Shown here: positions 12,493 through 22,814 of the stretch, piece by piece
Position numbering within the stretch: the first letter of the stretch is position 1
Layout: every line of letters starts with the position of its first letter
Assembly (NCBI GenBank): GCA_021234155.1
Contig: JAJEKV010000073.1
Span: forward strand, 620,213 to 684,212
Direction of reading: 5' to 3'
DNA: 64,000 bases
Source of the DNA: Isoetes taiwanensis
Taxonomy: Eukaryota > Streptophyta > Lycopodiopsida > Isoetales > Isoetaceae
Program-made: the position numbers and the translations under genes
Notes under the pieces: model-generated
The model's input: only the letters and a program-made list of their open reading frames with translations
What the model was told of the DNA's origin: nothing
Databases searched by the model: none

Positions 12493-14198
12493 CCGCATGA
12501 GAAGACATTCCTGGAAGACTTTCAAAGAAATGCCGCTGCATGACTCTACTCAATCCTCGGCCATGGGCTGCTACTTCTCCCACCCCTCCGCTCATCGCCG
12601 TTGACTACCGCACTTCATTGCATTCTCAGCCCTTAGCCCAGAAGCCCAATTTCCTCATTGCAACCCTCACGTCAGCTGCATGCCTCGGCTTGAGGACTTT
12701 CCCACATGATGGAATGCCGCTTGTGTTTCCCTCCCACCAAGCTCAAGATATATGGTGAGAATAGGGTTTCTCATTTGATGCCACCCTTCAGCTCTTGGAC
12801 GAATAATCCTAATGCCCTCCTACAATGCTAAAACTAGTTGAGCAATTACAATCAAGTTCGGCCCCATAGTCACCAAGATGGCTGTGAGCTTGCAATTTTC
12901 CTTCCCAAACTGTCCCTGCTTTTTCTCCTCCTGAGGCTCCCTGGTGGGGAGCAAGTAGTCCCCCTCGCACCGGTAAAAGGCAACCACGTCACCGCTAAGG
13001 ATACCAACCAAGAAGAAGAGATTATGCGACTCCATAAGCATAAGGAATCCAAAAATGACCCACGAGCCATATGTAGGATCATGATTTTAGGTAAATCAAG
13101 ACCAAATCGCGTGTCCTTTATGGTATATTTTGGGTAGAGGCTACTGTACCGTATATACTACTGTAAGATTAATTTCTAGATCTTCGACAAGTTCTTCGTA
13201 TTTTGTTGTCTCAAACTCTTTACCGAGCTTTTCTTGCTGCATCCTCATTGATCCCTTCAATAGATCTATAGTTTTATCACTAAGTTGTCTTAGTTTCTTC
13301 ACTAAATCTGTATTACAAAGCCCGGTGATGACACTTTTCTCCACTGAGGAGTTAGCTGGTGGATAAAAAGGCCTCGGCCTGAGGAGATCATCCCCAAATC
13401 TCCTCGTAATCCTAATTCCTAAATAGTGGTGTAGTTTTGTCTACATTATCTGGAAACAACTAAACATGTGCCCTAGATCTTTCACGCGTTACACACCTAA
13501 GCATGTGGGGATGACCACAAAATGAATGTATCCTTTGTTCCATTTTCATTTGTTGTAATTCTGGTTGCATCTATTATGTTGGAATAGAAATCATGTTTTC
13601 AATTTTGAACGAAGTATATTTAGTTGGTTAATCATTGACTCGGCAAAGACAAAAGTCAGAGAGAAATTGGCTCTAATCAAGTGTTATCTATATTATAGTG
13701 GATAACACGCGGGTGTTGATTGAAATACCAAGTATAAAGCAATGTAACAATAGTTTTGGCATTCAAATGGAACTGCCATTGTCATTTAGGAACTATTGAG
13801 AAGCAAAAAAGTAGGAGGCACTTTGTTTTTTAGTGCCTTATTTTGATACATGTCTCTATATTTTTAGTATTCAGTAAAATCTTGGGGTGCATCATCTTGT
13901 TTTGAAGTTTATAAATAGTGAAATCAAAGAACATAAACAAAAGGAGTGTGTATGATAGAATGGAAGGCAAGAGAGAAGCACAAGGCAATATGAAAATTAT
14001 TTAATATTATATATACACTAAGTGTGGACTATTTCCATTACACCATATACGAGATGAATCCTTCAACATAGAAAATAAAGATGTATGTACAATTTATAGA
14101 TCAAAGATATATAACTACACATTCATTGTGCATTGTTAACCATTAATTGTACTAGAGAACATTGCAGAAATAATGTTAAATGCTTTGAAGTTCTCCCA

Positions 14199-15901
14199 GG
14201 CAGGCTTCTGACCCTGACATTCAACCATTGATCACATCTTCACACCAGTGGCTCCTGGGGTCGAGGACAGCAGAACTGGCTCTGAGGACCTGTATCAATA
14301 AGCTAGGACTTTGCAAAAGCTTTCACACACAAGACTGAAAAGTTAAGTGACTCAGATTGCACCATCATCGGGCTCCCTATGGATCTCGCAGTAATGCAAA
14401 GGTGGCTGCATCGCACGAGAGTTGCACAGCCGCATGCAACGTGAAGGCTTCACCATTTGCTGCCAGTGATTGGAGTTAGGCAAGGCTGTCCTCTCTCACC
14501 CACACTTTGGACTTTACATTGACTAGTTGGAAGCCCGGCTTGCTGCCACAATGGGGGACGGTATACGCCTTGCACCAGTCATCCCCAGCCTCATCTATGC
14601 GGATGATGTGGACCTCCGGCCCATACACCGAGGGCATGCAGCACATCTAGATGCCCCCGACATTATCTCCCGCCAGCGCGACGAACATGCGTGTCAACCC
14701 GGCCAAGACTAAGGTGGTCCCCTCATCCTCCCTCACGTCATCTAGCACCTCCGACGCACAAGGCGATGGTAGATAGCCACCCGCCTACAAGTGGCTCCTG
14801 GGGTGGAATTCCGTCCTCAATGTATCGATGCATCCATTCACCTTCTGATGACCGCAGCAGAGGTTGGAAGGCGCTAGACGCAAATGCAAAACAATAGTCA
14901 CAGTGGCAGTCAGAGTGATCACCGGGGCCACCATCACATTTGTTCCCGCACCGTGGAGCGCTCTTCCGTATGGGGTCGAGGTGGGGCCCAAAGTGGTGTC
15001 TTTGGCTAATTTGAACGGTACCAAGCGGTGTCCACCAGTCCCTCATCTGATCCTGCATGTGATTCATGCCCCCGCAAAGATGCGCCTTGATAGACACATT
15101 GTTTATTTCCAAGGTGGCCAAGATGGGCTAATTCCCTGGCCCCACACTCTTATTTACTGCTAGGCGATGAGCCCGCAACGACCAGTTTGTTGGAAGGATG
15201 AGAGCCTAGTGGTCGGGCGCTATTGAACGTAGACGCACATAGGTGCGCCCTGTGCACACGTCATTGCACGCCCCCACGGATAAAGCTCGGGAGGGGTACT
15301 GCACTCTGTTTCCTCGGGAAGCCTGGGACCACCATGCTCCTGAACAGTAAAGATGTCACACTACAAACAAGATAATCCCACCCCGGGTTCGAGGCCCACA
15401 GGCCTACTCCGCTCTCAGCTGCTCTATGAAGAAGCGTGCAGGATCATCGCGTCCATTCGATCAGGGCCCACCATCTTCGGCTTGAGACGGGTTCTGCGGG
15501 TTGGAGAGCTGCGCCCGTAGCTGTGCCTCGCTGTTGTCTGGGCTAGTCGTTGAGGATGAAAGCCATGCCTTCCGCCCGCCTATGGTCGACCTCGAGTCAT
15601 TATGTTCTCTTGGTGCGACCTCGGTTCCGCCTCGCACGAGCTACTCGGGCAGACGCCGCTCAACTGCCCTACCTGTGGAGGTTTTGGATCCTGACTAGCC
15701 TCCCCGGCGCCAATACGTGAGGTGCCTGGAATTCATGTGTATATGTATTATTTGTACACTGCTGCCAGTTTGTTGCTGCGATTTCGCTTCCTCCTAAGGG
15801 GGGAAGGGTTTAATCCAGCAAACGTGCTTGCCGCACCCGTAATTTTGGGTCCCATAGGCCATTGGCTCCGTGGATGACAAACGAACCTTTCCTTCCTTTC
15901 T
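14199..15901 (+). mobile_element. GC-rich LINE fragment (RT to 3' end) inserted in right arm
   Basis: The left arm reads continuously from GAAGTTCTCC to ATAATGCC (reverse complement near 3375). Here those words are split by about 1.7 kb. Near 14470 the plus strand encodes VRQGCPLSPTL, and near 14585 PSLIYADDVDL, the palm motifs of a non-LTR reverse transcriptase including the YADD catalytic box. Near 15540-15700 comes the C-terminal region shared with 7500-7640. The 3' end has GGGTCCCATAGGCC, CTCCGTGGATGAC and a TTCCT-type tail. Several stops and frameshifts break the frame. I could not define a clear target duplication. Confidence 0.75.
14527..14712 (+). pseudogene. Reverse transcriptase palm fragment of the LINE (YADD box)
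   Basis: This 61-codon open piece has LIYADDVDL about 20 residues in, the metal-binding active site of non-LTR reverse transcriptases. Just upstream, in another frame, is VRQGCPLSP. Normal RT domains exceed 250 residues, so this is a remnant. Upstream (fingers) and downstream (thumb) parts are scrambled by stops. Confidence 0.7.
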
Positions 15902-16914
15902 TCCATAATGCCAATGCCTATCTTTTGTAAGACATCAAATTCGCGGTATTACTTTCTTGTGGTGTTTAATTAAAAACGCTTAATAAGGAGCAAATGTAAT
16001 TTTTGCTACGACAAGGATGTGTACTGCTTTTATGATGGTAAATGTGAAAGCAAAAATTAATTCCAACACCATGTTTGGTATGGGAGCAAGGAAAATTTCT
16101 AATGTGTTGCGTGGTAAAATGGGAGCAAAGAAAGAAGAATTGTAGTTTTGAGAAATTGAATATTGTCCGTTATATTTTGGTTAAAGATTTCAAATGTAAA
16201 TAATGACGACACTATAGATTACATATAAGGTGTTTTGGGACATTCTAACTTTAAGGATTATGTCACGAGACAAATGAAGGACACATATATAAATGAGAAG
16301 CAAATATTTAAATGAAAATCCATCTACATAAGAATGCCACAGCTGCTGGCTATGATAGCTTTTGATGAATCTTTCAAAAAAAAAAAAGAATGGAGATGTA
16401 TGTAAATAGATCAAATAGATGTTGTGCAGGGCGCATAACGAACTTGGAATTTCTTCTAATTTCCCTGTCCGTAGATGTGATCAAAGGGTAAAAACATCAC
16501 CCACCTGCTGAAAATATCCTTTTGGTTGCAGCATGGATAGCCTCTGAATGCAACGAACCCTGGACTGGCATTTGTGCAAAAGTGCTAAAAAAGCCACTCT
16601 AATTTGTTAATAGTTTATTGGAAGATATTCTTAAATTATTAAGCTGCCATATAACATGCATAGCATTTGAGATGCGTACATGGCTGCCATTCCATTTATG
16701 TGCTTAAGTGAGTAGCCAATGGCCACCCTCCCCAGAATCAGAAGAGCATAAAAAAAACAAAAAGCCACTCTATTATGTTTGCACAATTGCTTCAGGACAT
16801 GAGGGTATTCTCAATGCTTGAACTATGATTCTGGTATTGTATTGTATTCGAAATGGTATTTTTGTGCATGTTTGAGCTGCTTATTTAGTGTGAAAGGGCA
16901 AATTTCCATTGTAG

Positions 16915-18000
16915 TGTTCTATTTGTGGTCTGTTTCTTAATGGCATGAGAAAGGAAACTTATCGGGCCATTTTTAGGAAGTTTTTCTTGGCAGCCGCGAT
17001 GCGACTGCTGTACTGGCGTGCCCATATAGTCGACTTCGGCTATTCTTGCAGGCCCCGAATTTCACGCCCATATAACCATGCCAGATCACCACGCACTGCG
17101 GGATCATGGAAAAACCGACCGCTCTCAGGATTCAGGCTTTAGGTATCTTGATCCCACTGTGAAGCCCGCTTCCATTTTGGAGCAGGGTTCTTGGTTCTTC
17201 AAGTTGGAAACTAATGTGAAGTATTCAAGGCCGGATTTGCCTCGTACATGAGGAGTCTCCCTCTTCCATGATAATTTTGTCTACTGTAGCTTCTCTTAGA
17301 GGATGATTCTTATAGAAGGGCAACGGTTCTGGCCTTTGGCTTTGGCAGGAGTTCAATTTCACAAGGCTTTGAGGCAGGGTTCAGGTAGGGTTAGTGGGCT
17401 GTTTTCTTCTGGCTATGACTTCATGCCGCATTGCTTGGTAGCGGTGAAAGCCACACTTGATGCTCTGGTGTATAAGAACCCCTGCCATCCCAAGCAGATT
17501 CGACGACGTAGCTATAGAGAGCTTGAATTTTTAGATTGTGCCTTAGAGCTTTGGGTTGTACCACTTCTTTTTGCTAATTTCAGGTGCACCATTGAAAGTT
17601 CCGTGGGGTTTATGTAGAAAAATTTAGAGGCCCTTGATCTGACAATATTTCACGGATCAATGGTTCACAAAGAAAGACATCCCATTATAAAACATCCCAT
17701 TTATTGGAAGATATTCTTAAATTATTAAGCTTAGTAAAAGCTGATGAAACTCTAGCTCGTTAGTTCAGGTCGTCCAATGGTGAAAATTCGGCTCCAACGA
17801 ACTTTAGGGTAAGATCTCCATCTCCAAAGATGATCCTACACGAGCATAGTAAAATAGAAAATTACATACATCCTGCTGTAAACATATCCAGAATTATGGG
17901 CCTACAATGTTAATATGGATTATGGGCACTACAAAACCATTCCAATGGTGCAACTGTATCTGAAAAAACTACAAAAGACTATGAAGGCAAATAGATATGA
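16915..18000. other. Stretch without recognised gene; short repeat of arm sequence
   Basis: Beyond the inverted-repeat arm the sequence is ordinary. TTTATTGGAAGATATTCTTA at about 16612 recurs near 17700, a local duplication. A plus-strand frame at 17303-17617 (104 codons) has no domain I recognise. The words GGGTAAGATCTCC and GATCCT near 17808-17835 recur near 19133-19160, a dispersed short repeat. Confidence 0.4.
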
Positions 18001-18027
18001 ACTTGCCAAATTGAAGACATGCTTTAC

Positions 18028-18725
18028 CTCATTCTTTGCAATCTTCGTCAGCGAAGAAGTGAGCTCCTTGTACTCTTTTGGCTGGCAAAGAATGAAAGAG
18101 TTAAAAATGAAGTCGGGAAACAATACAACTGCTAATACACAACTTACATGAATTGACGAGTCATAATAAGTTCCAAGGGGTATGTAGCAAAAGTACCTGG
18201 TATTCTGGCTGCACCTTCGGCAATTGGTGCCGCTAAGCTTTGCAACGAATGGCCATCCATGTGCAAAATGGTTTTCATCGTCTGAAACACATAATACTTC
18301 AATTTCTTTATTTGGTGCAACTCGAATGCAAGATTTATGTTACTTAAAGCTATTAAATTTAAGGAACTCGCCATTGTACCTACCTCTACATAGAGCTCTC
18401 CAGCCATCTTTCCTAAAGATCTCCAGAAAAATGGTCATTGTAGATTTATGATGCCCCAGTGATCCATGAGAAATAAACATGCCTGCAGAAAACAAGATAT
18501 GTTTAAGCAACAGTCCTCTCTAGGGAATTGTATGCCGTCTTTCATCTTCAAATGTTTATTTCGATGGATTACTCATGTAACTATATCCTAAAGAATTCCA
18601 TCAAGACTATCATTATATGTTATCTTTAACTTACCTTCATCAGGTCTATAGGTGCAACATCAGTACGAGATACAACTCCAGCAAAGCCACCACAAATCAA
18701 TTGCTTGAGTGCTTCCCTCCTTTCT
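18028..18725 (-). pseudogene. Mitochondrial carrier family (adenine nucleotide/BT1-like) gene remnant
   Basis: Read on the minus strand, four exon-like blocks follow in the order of a BT1-type carrier. At 18725-18635: REALKQLICGGFAG, then VVSRTDVAPIDLMK, ending at a GTAAGT donor. Near 18455-18380: TMTIFLEIFRKDGW, then RALCRG. Near 18325-18148: IRVAPNKEIEV, then TFATYPLELIMTRQF, ending at GTAAGT. At 18081-18028: PKEYKELTSSLTKIAKNE between CAG and GT. The PxE signature (YPLELIMTR) and SRT-APID motif are typical of the family, which moves nucleotides and other solutes across the inner mitochondrial or plastid envelope. Frameshifts, key-residue changes and missing C-terminal repeats make it non-functional here. 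The family is clear; the exact subfamily is inferred. Confidence 0.72.
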
Positions 18726-19228
18726 AACCTTCGGCAATAACACAAAGTGTTAATGCTCCAAGGCAACTCAAAAATTGCAAAAATCGTAACTGAATCGTCC
18801 AGAACCTAATTTTTAAAACCCTAGAATTTAGGCGCTTGCAAACATCTTTCAGGCTGAAAGTAAGTTTTTGAGCAGAAGTAGATGCAAAAAACTTTACTGA
18901 ATCGCGCAGAGCCTGATTTTTACAACCGTAGTTCAAATTTACAAGTGCCCAACTTGTAGACTTACAAACGAGACATTTTTCAAGCCGAAAGTTGCATTTT
19001 CGAGATGAAGTTGCAGTTTTCGAGCAGAAGCAGGGGATTACTTGCAAAAGAGATTTCTTGAGCTCCTGTTCAAATGAGCACGTAGGTTAGACGGTTTGAA
19101 CATCGACGATGGGGATCGACCAGAAACGATGGGGTAAGATCTCCGTCTCCAGAGACGATCCTGCATTTTTGTCCAATGGGTATCTGATGCAACAATCCAT
19201 AGCATAAAGCTGACTTCTGGTTTCCAAT
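18726..19228. other. Intergenic DNA between carrier remnant and U2 promoter
   Basis: A 107-codon minus-strand frame (18724-19047) lies upstream of the first recognisable carrier exon. It does not resemble a transit peptide or any domain I know. Near 18960-19030 a phrase of the type AAGTTGCA(G/T)TTTTCGAG is repeated. No firm feature is called. Confidence 0.4.
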
Positions 19229-19239
19229 ATCCCACATGC
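19229..19239 (+). promoter_or_regulatory. Plant snRNA upstream sequence element (USE)
   Basis: ATCCCACATGC matches the plant snRNA USE consensus RTCCCACATCG at the first nine positions. It lies 73 bp upstream of the U2 5' end and 31 bp before the TATA element. Plant Pol II snRNA genes have USE and TATA about four helical turns apart centre to centre, while Pol III types are one turn closer, so the spacing predicts RNA polymerase II transcription. Confidence 0.85.
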
Positions 19240-19270
19240 ATTATCCACAAAGCAAGATTCTGCGTAGCAG

Positions 19271-19277
19271 TATATAG
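19271..19277 (+). promoter_or_regulatory. TATA element of the U2 snRNA gene
   Basis: TATATAG starts 31 bp before the first base of the U2 RNA (19302), the standard position. Together with the USE it makes a complete plant snRNA promoter. Confidence 0.82.
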
Positions 19278-19301
19278 AGATGAAGCAAAGAAATTAATCT
19301 C

Positions 19302-19494
19302 ATACCTTTCTCGGCCTTTTGGCTAAGATCAAGTGTAGTATCTGTTCTTATCAGTTTAATAGCTGATACGGGGTCCATAGGGCTCCAATGCTATTAATCT
19401 AATTTGTTGTGGGTTGTGGGTCTGTTGTGTAGCTTGCTGCCAAGGCTCACCTATGTCGCCTCTGCCTTACACTATTGTAGAGGTCTGGCATAGC
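19302..19494 (+). ncRNA. U2: U2 spliceosomal snRNA
   Basis: The 5' end ATACCTTTCTCGGCCTTTTG followed by GCTAAGATCAAGTGTAGTA is the universal U2 start. GTAGTA is the branch-point recognition sequence. Stem-loop IIa follows (TTATCAGTTTAAT, GCTGATA). The 3' stem-loop IV is recognisable (TCGCCTCTGC, TTACACTATTG, TAGAGGTCTGGC), giving about 193 nt against the usual 190-196. The middle is diverged: the expected Sm site (ATTTTTTG type) reads AATTTGTTG, and stem-loops IIb and III differ from common plant sequences. The RNA pairs with intron branch sites in the spliceosome. An intact promoter argues for a transcribed variant; the weak Sm site argues for a decaying copy. Confidence 0.9.
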
Positions 19495-20130
19495 CCTTAA
19501 CCTTCTCTGCAAAGAGGGGGTTCTAAATCATTCAAAAGAAGTATTCAATTTGCATTTATATCATTAAGCTGTTTTGTCAACTGCTGGGGAGCTTTTGTCC
19601 TGAAACTGTCAGTTTATCTGTTGCAGCTTCCATTTTGGAGCCAGATTATGAAATGCCTCTATTTTCCAGATGGCTCATGGCTGATGCTTGTACAACTCGA
19701 TGTACTGAGTTTAGTATCCAGCATAGCCCTTAACCTTCTCTGCAAGGAGGGGGTTCTAAATCATTCAAAAAGAAGTATTCAATTTGCATTTATATCATTA
19801 AGCTGTTTTGTCAACTGCTGGGGAGCTTTTGTCCTGAAACTGTCAGTTTATCTGTTGCAGCTTCCATTTTGGAGCCAGATTATGAAATGCCTCTATTTTC
19901 TAGATGCAGCTTCCATTTTGAAGCCAGATTATGAAATGCCTCTATTTTCCAGATGGCTCATGGCTGATGCTTGTACAACTCGATGTACTGAAACTGTCAG
20001 TTTATCTGTTGCAGCTTCCATTTTGGAGCCAGATTATGAAATGCCTCTATTTTCTAGATGCAGCTGAGTTTAGTATCCAGCTGATGTGCAGAAACATTGC
20101 AGCCAGGCCATGTGGAATATTTTGATCCCA
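19488..20130 (+). repeat. U2 3' flank with internal direct repeats
   Basis: TGGCATAGCCCTTAACC, which includes the last bases of U2, recurs at 19720 (AGCATAGCCCTTAACC) and at 24013, each followed by the same TTCTCTGCAA, AGGGGGTTCTAAATC and GCATTTATATCATTAAGC text. CTTCCATTTTGGAGCCAG plus ATTATGAAATGCCTCTATTT is repeated at about 19625, 19860, 19910 (variant) and 20015, and near 24150. The duplication boundary lies inside the U2 gene, so fragments of its 3' end travel with the repeat. The frames running through it are repetitive and I do not call them genes. Confidence 0.8.
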
Positions 20131-22221
20131 GAGGCACATGTATTTGCCTAGTATCTCTGGCTTTGGATAAATCTTGCTGACCATTTGATGCAGCTAACCA
20201 GGCCAGTCATGGGTATTCGGATAGGAAATCCTGCTGATCATTTTGATGCAACTAACCAACTATCCTATGTCTAAACCATATTGGGAATCAGTATGTATCA
20301 ATTGTCTGAGAGGCTCTGCATGAATTTATACTCATATAGTATATAGTAATAGTTTTCAAGGAAAGTTTGATGCAGGTAGTTCTTTTGCAACCTCCGATAA
20401 TTTTTGCTTTCTCTAGGTGGCATGGGATTTCCATGTTGACATAAGGACCCTCAATAGTTGCTTGAAACAATGGTAATGTGTCAAAATGGTGAGCTTGTTT
20501 CTTTTGCAACCTCTGATAATTTTTGTTTTCTCTAGGTGGCATGGGATTTCCATGTTGACATAAGGATCCTCAATAGTCGCTTGAACGATGGTAATGAGTC
20601 AAAATGGTGAGCTTGTTTCTGCCCGCATACTTTTGCCATTCGATGCTTTGATGTTATAGTCACAGTCACAGGAAAGGATGTTTGCAATAATCATTGCAGA
20701 AACGATCCCTCCTTTCTTCTGTTTGCCTATGTCGTGTGGCATTTATGTTATGGAAATCTTATAAATGATGGAAATTCCTGAGATCATTTCCTACGCTCAA
20801 AATTCTTTCCTTTTGAGCAATAGTTATGATTGCAGTTTCCAACATGTTCTGGTATATAACAAAAAGCGTACCCTAAATGTTCGATGCACTGAAAGGTTGT
20901 AGAGCTGTTTTATGTTTGAGTTTGCAAATCCCTTTTAGTTTTTGAAGGTTTCTTAGATGTTGTGTTGGATAAGTTGAAACGTGTGGTAGGGATTTAGCTT
21001 CACGTCCAAGGATTTTTTGTCTCTTGGTGAATAAACTACCACAAATGGCAATCTCAGGGCCACTTGATTGCAGCTCAACAATATGCCAGCTCCATGAGGC
21101 TAGAATTACTCTTCTGTAAAGCATGATCCTAGAATTACCATTATCTAAAGCATAGTTCTGTTCAGGAAGGAAAAGCATGCTACTTGCGTATGCCACACCA
21201 GTGAAAATCTCCTCACTATATAATTAGTGTCAGCATCATAATGTGGGGTAGACATTGCTTCAGAAATGCTGCCTGCACAGTCTATCCGTAATATTCCTGC
21301 AGAATAATTACAGTCCAGGTTGTTTCACTGATATATATCTGGAAATAGAAACTACCATCCATATATATAGAAAGTGTACTATCCTTGTGGATCTAAGCTC
21401 CTTTCGTCACATCATGTTTTGCTGAATAAATTTTTAGCAGAAAGTGAGATGCACCATACATTGTTGAGACAACTTGCGCCAAGGCCACCATGCTGATCCG
21501 TGGAAAAGAATCTTGAGAGATCTCACATATAGTCTTTAAGAAATACGAGAGCTGGGATTCCTGCACATAATCTAAAGTTCGTCTCTTACACAAATCGTGT
21601 GCACAATCTGAAGATGTATAAGGCACGTGCTACAAGATCATGTCAGATTGATTCTGCAAAAGTTCCTGCTGGTGGGCTAGACTAGAATACATTGCTACAC
21701 TAGAAGAGACATGAGAGGTGTAATTTCTGTTGAAGGCACCTCATGAACATGCACAAACGAGTCTGAATGGGTGAAAATTTGAAGTATAAATTTTTGCATT
21801 GTTACACAAGAGTATAACCTAGACACATGTTCTAAAAACTAGAATCCAAGCTAACGATTTGCACTACTTTTTCAATGGCACCACTCCCAGCTACAAGGCA
21901 AAATACTTTTCTGAACAGCACCACTCTCAGCTGGGCTGGTTTGATCTCAAATGCTTCTAAAAACAACTTTGCCCAGCCAAGCAGCATGGTAGTGCTGGGA
22001 TTTCTGCTAAAAGCCGCTACGTACATTAGGTGGACACTACGTTAGGTTTCACTTACAAACCCACGGACGAGAAAAGACAGGAAATGGAAAGTCTTGAAAA
22101 GGTTAGCGGGTCTTGAAAAGGTCGAACATTTGCACTTTTAACAAAATAAAAGGACATTTTGCATTATCTCCCGAGATTTTACAAAAAGCGGACATTTCTA
22201 AATCAGGTTTTGCGAGCGACA
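20131..22221. repeat. First copy of segmental duplication (partner 24330-26218)
   Basis: The landmarks GGCATGGGATTTCCATGTTG, GATCATTTCCTACGCTC, TTGCAGCTCAACAATATGCC, AATCTTGAGAGATCTCACAT, GCTAACGATTTGCACTAC and CTTTGCCCAGCCAAGCAGCA occur here and in the same order at 24515-25975. The last 800 bp are also present at 37430-37980, directly upstream of another kinase copy. The block is thus the 5' flank of the kinase gene carried by each duplication. No protein or RNA gene is recognised in it. One sub-segment (20376-20625) is itself doubled. Confidence 0.75.
20376..20625 (+). repeat. Local tandem duplication, about 120-bp unit, two copies
   Basis: TTCTTTTGCAACCTC, TTTTCTCTAGGTGGCATGG, GATTTCCATGTTGACATAAG and GAGCTTGTTTCT occur twice in succession (first unit about 20376-20500, second about 20500-20625). 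The duplicate locus at 24478-24600 has only one unit, so the doubling postdates the segmental duplication or was lost from the other copy. Confidence 0.8.
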
Positions 22222-22224
22222 TTA

Positions 22225-22518
22225 GGGTGATTTTCTACTATAGCGAATACATTTATTGAGATATGATGACTCCTTCAAAAGACATATAAAGTTGATATGG
22301 TGGAAAATAAGATGCCATCAAAGACTATAAAAAATAAGACAATTTTAATGAATTTTAACATATGTGACATTCATTTTTTATACCGATTCAAGACCCATTC
22401 CCCAACCAAAGGAGGAACATAAGAAACCTAAATGGGACATGTCTTATTTTTAATAGTAGAAAGTCGAATTTGGGCCCAATGGTAAAATATGAGACACCAC
22501 TCTAGTGGAAAATCACCC
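22225..22518. mobile_element. Tourist/PIF-Harbinger-like MITE with TTA duplication
   Basis: The left end GGGTGATTTTCTACTATAG and the reverse complement of the right end, GGGTGATTTTCCACTAGAG, match at 17 of 19 positions. TTA flanks the 294-bp element at 22222-22224 and 22519-22521. The related kinase loci read GACATTCTTAGCAG at 26211 and 37960, the unoccupied target with one TTA. A TTA duplication and G-rich inverted ends fit PIF/Harbinger non-autonomous elements. It is non-coding and sits at the start of a decayed kinase copy, whose 5' end is damaged on the far side of the insertion. Confidence 0.85.
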
Positions 22519-22521
22519 TTA

Positions 22522-22790
22522 GCTTTGAAAGGCGGAAAGAAATAGAAAACTCCTTCAAGATTCCTGCAAAATATTCGGGTGGAAATGAGGAAAAGTTTGG
22601 GAAAGAAAAAACTGGCACCGCAAAACAAGGAATTTGGGAACTGCTGTGGTTCGAGAGATCAAAATCGGAAGCCTAATTGGGTCCAATCCACATATAGTGG
22701 CATGCAGGGCATCCTATGAAGGTGCCTTCAATGTGTACATGCTATTGGAGCTTTGCAAGGGTGGAAGCCTACATGATTACATCTACAAGA
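22522..22790 (+). pseudogene. Kinase copy A: truncated CDPK/PEPC-kinase-like fragment
   Basis: AAAACTCCTTCAAGATTC near 22547 matches codons 14-19 of the intact copy, but the glycine-rich loop region is scrambled by indels. From 22650 the frame is clean: [18 protein letters not shown], then [18 protein letters not shown], then [12 protein letters not shown]. This covers helix C, strands 4 and 5 and the hinge. Homology stops after DYIYK at a GC-rich palindrome, so the catalytic loop, DFG and C-lobe are absent. It has lost activity and its ATG, and the MITE lies immediately upstream. Confidence 0.88.
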
Positions 22791-22796
22791 AATTTA

Positions 22797-22814
22797 TCGC
22801 GGCGGCCGCCGCGA
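22797..22814. repeat. Perfect 18-bp GC palindrome at kinase breakpoint
   Basis: TCGCGGCGGCCGCCGCGA is self-complementary over all 18 bases and is framed by AAGAAAT on the left and ATTTCTT on the right, extending the symmetry to about 38 bp with a small mismatch zone. It lies in AT-rich DNA within a few bases of where kinase homology ends. It could be the remnant of a foldback element or a repair junction. Confidence 0.9.

Larger units (their letters stand above)
11100..16914 (-). repeat. Right arm of large imperfect inverted repeat
   Basis: This is the reverse complement of 1015-5545, collinear except for two insertions absent from the left arm (11552-12492 and about 14199-15901). It lacks the LINE found at 1686-3020. 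The arm therefore preserves the empty site for the left-arm insertion, and the left arm preserves the empty sites for these two. Divergence between arms is spread evenly as substitutions and small indels. No open frame is shared intact. Confidence 0.85.

Noticed and set aside
19621-20125. 148-codon frame of repeated LPFWSQIMKCLYF units
   Set aside because: It translates a direct repeat in the U2 3' flank; the unit is also readable in another frame and has no known domain.
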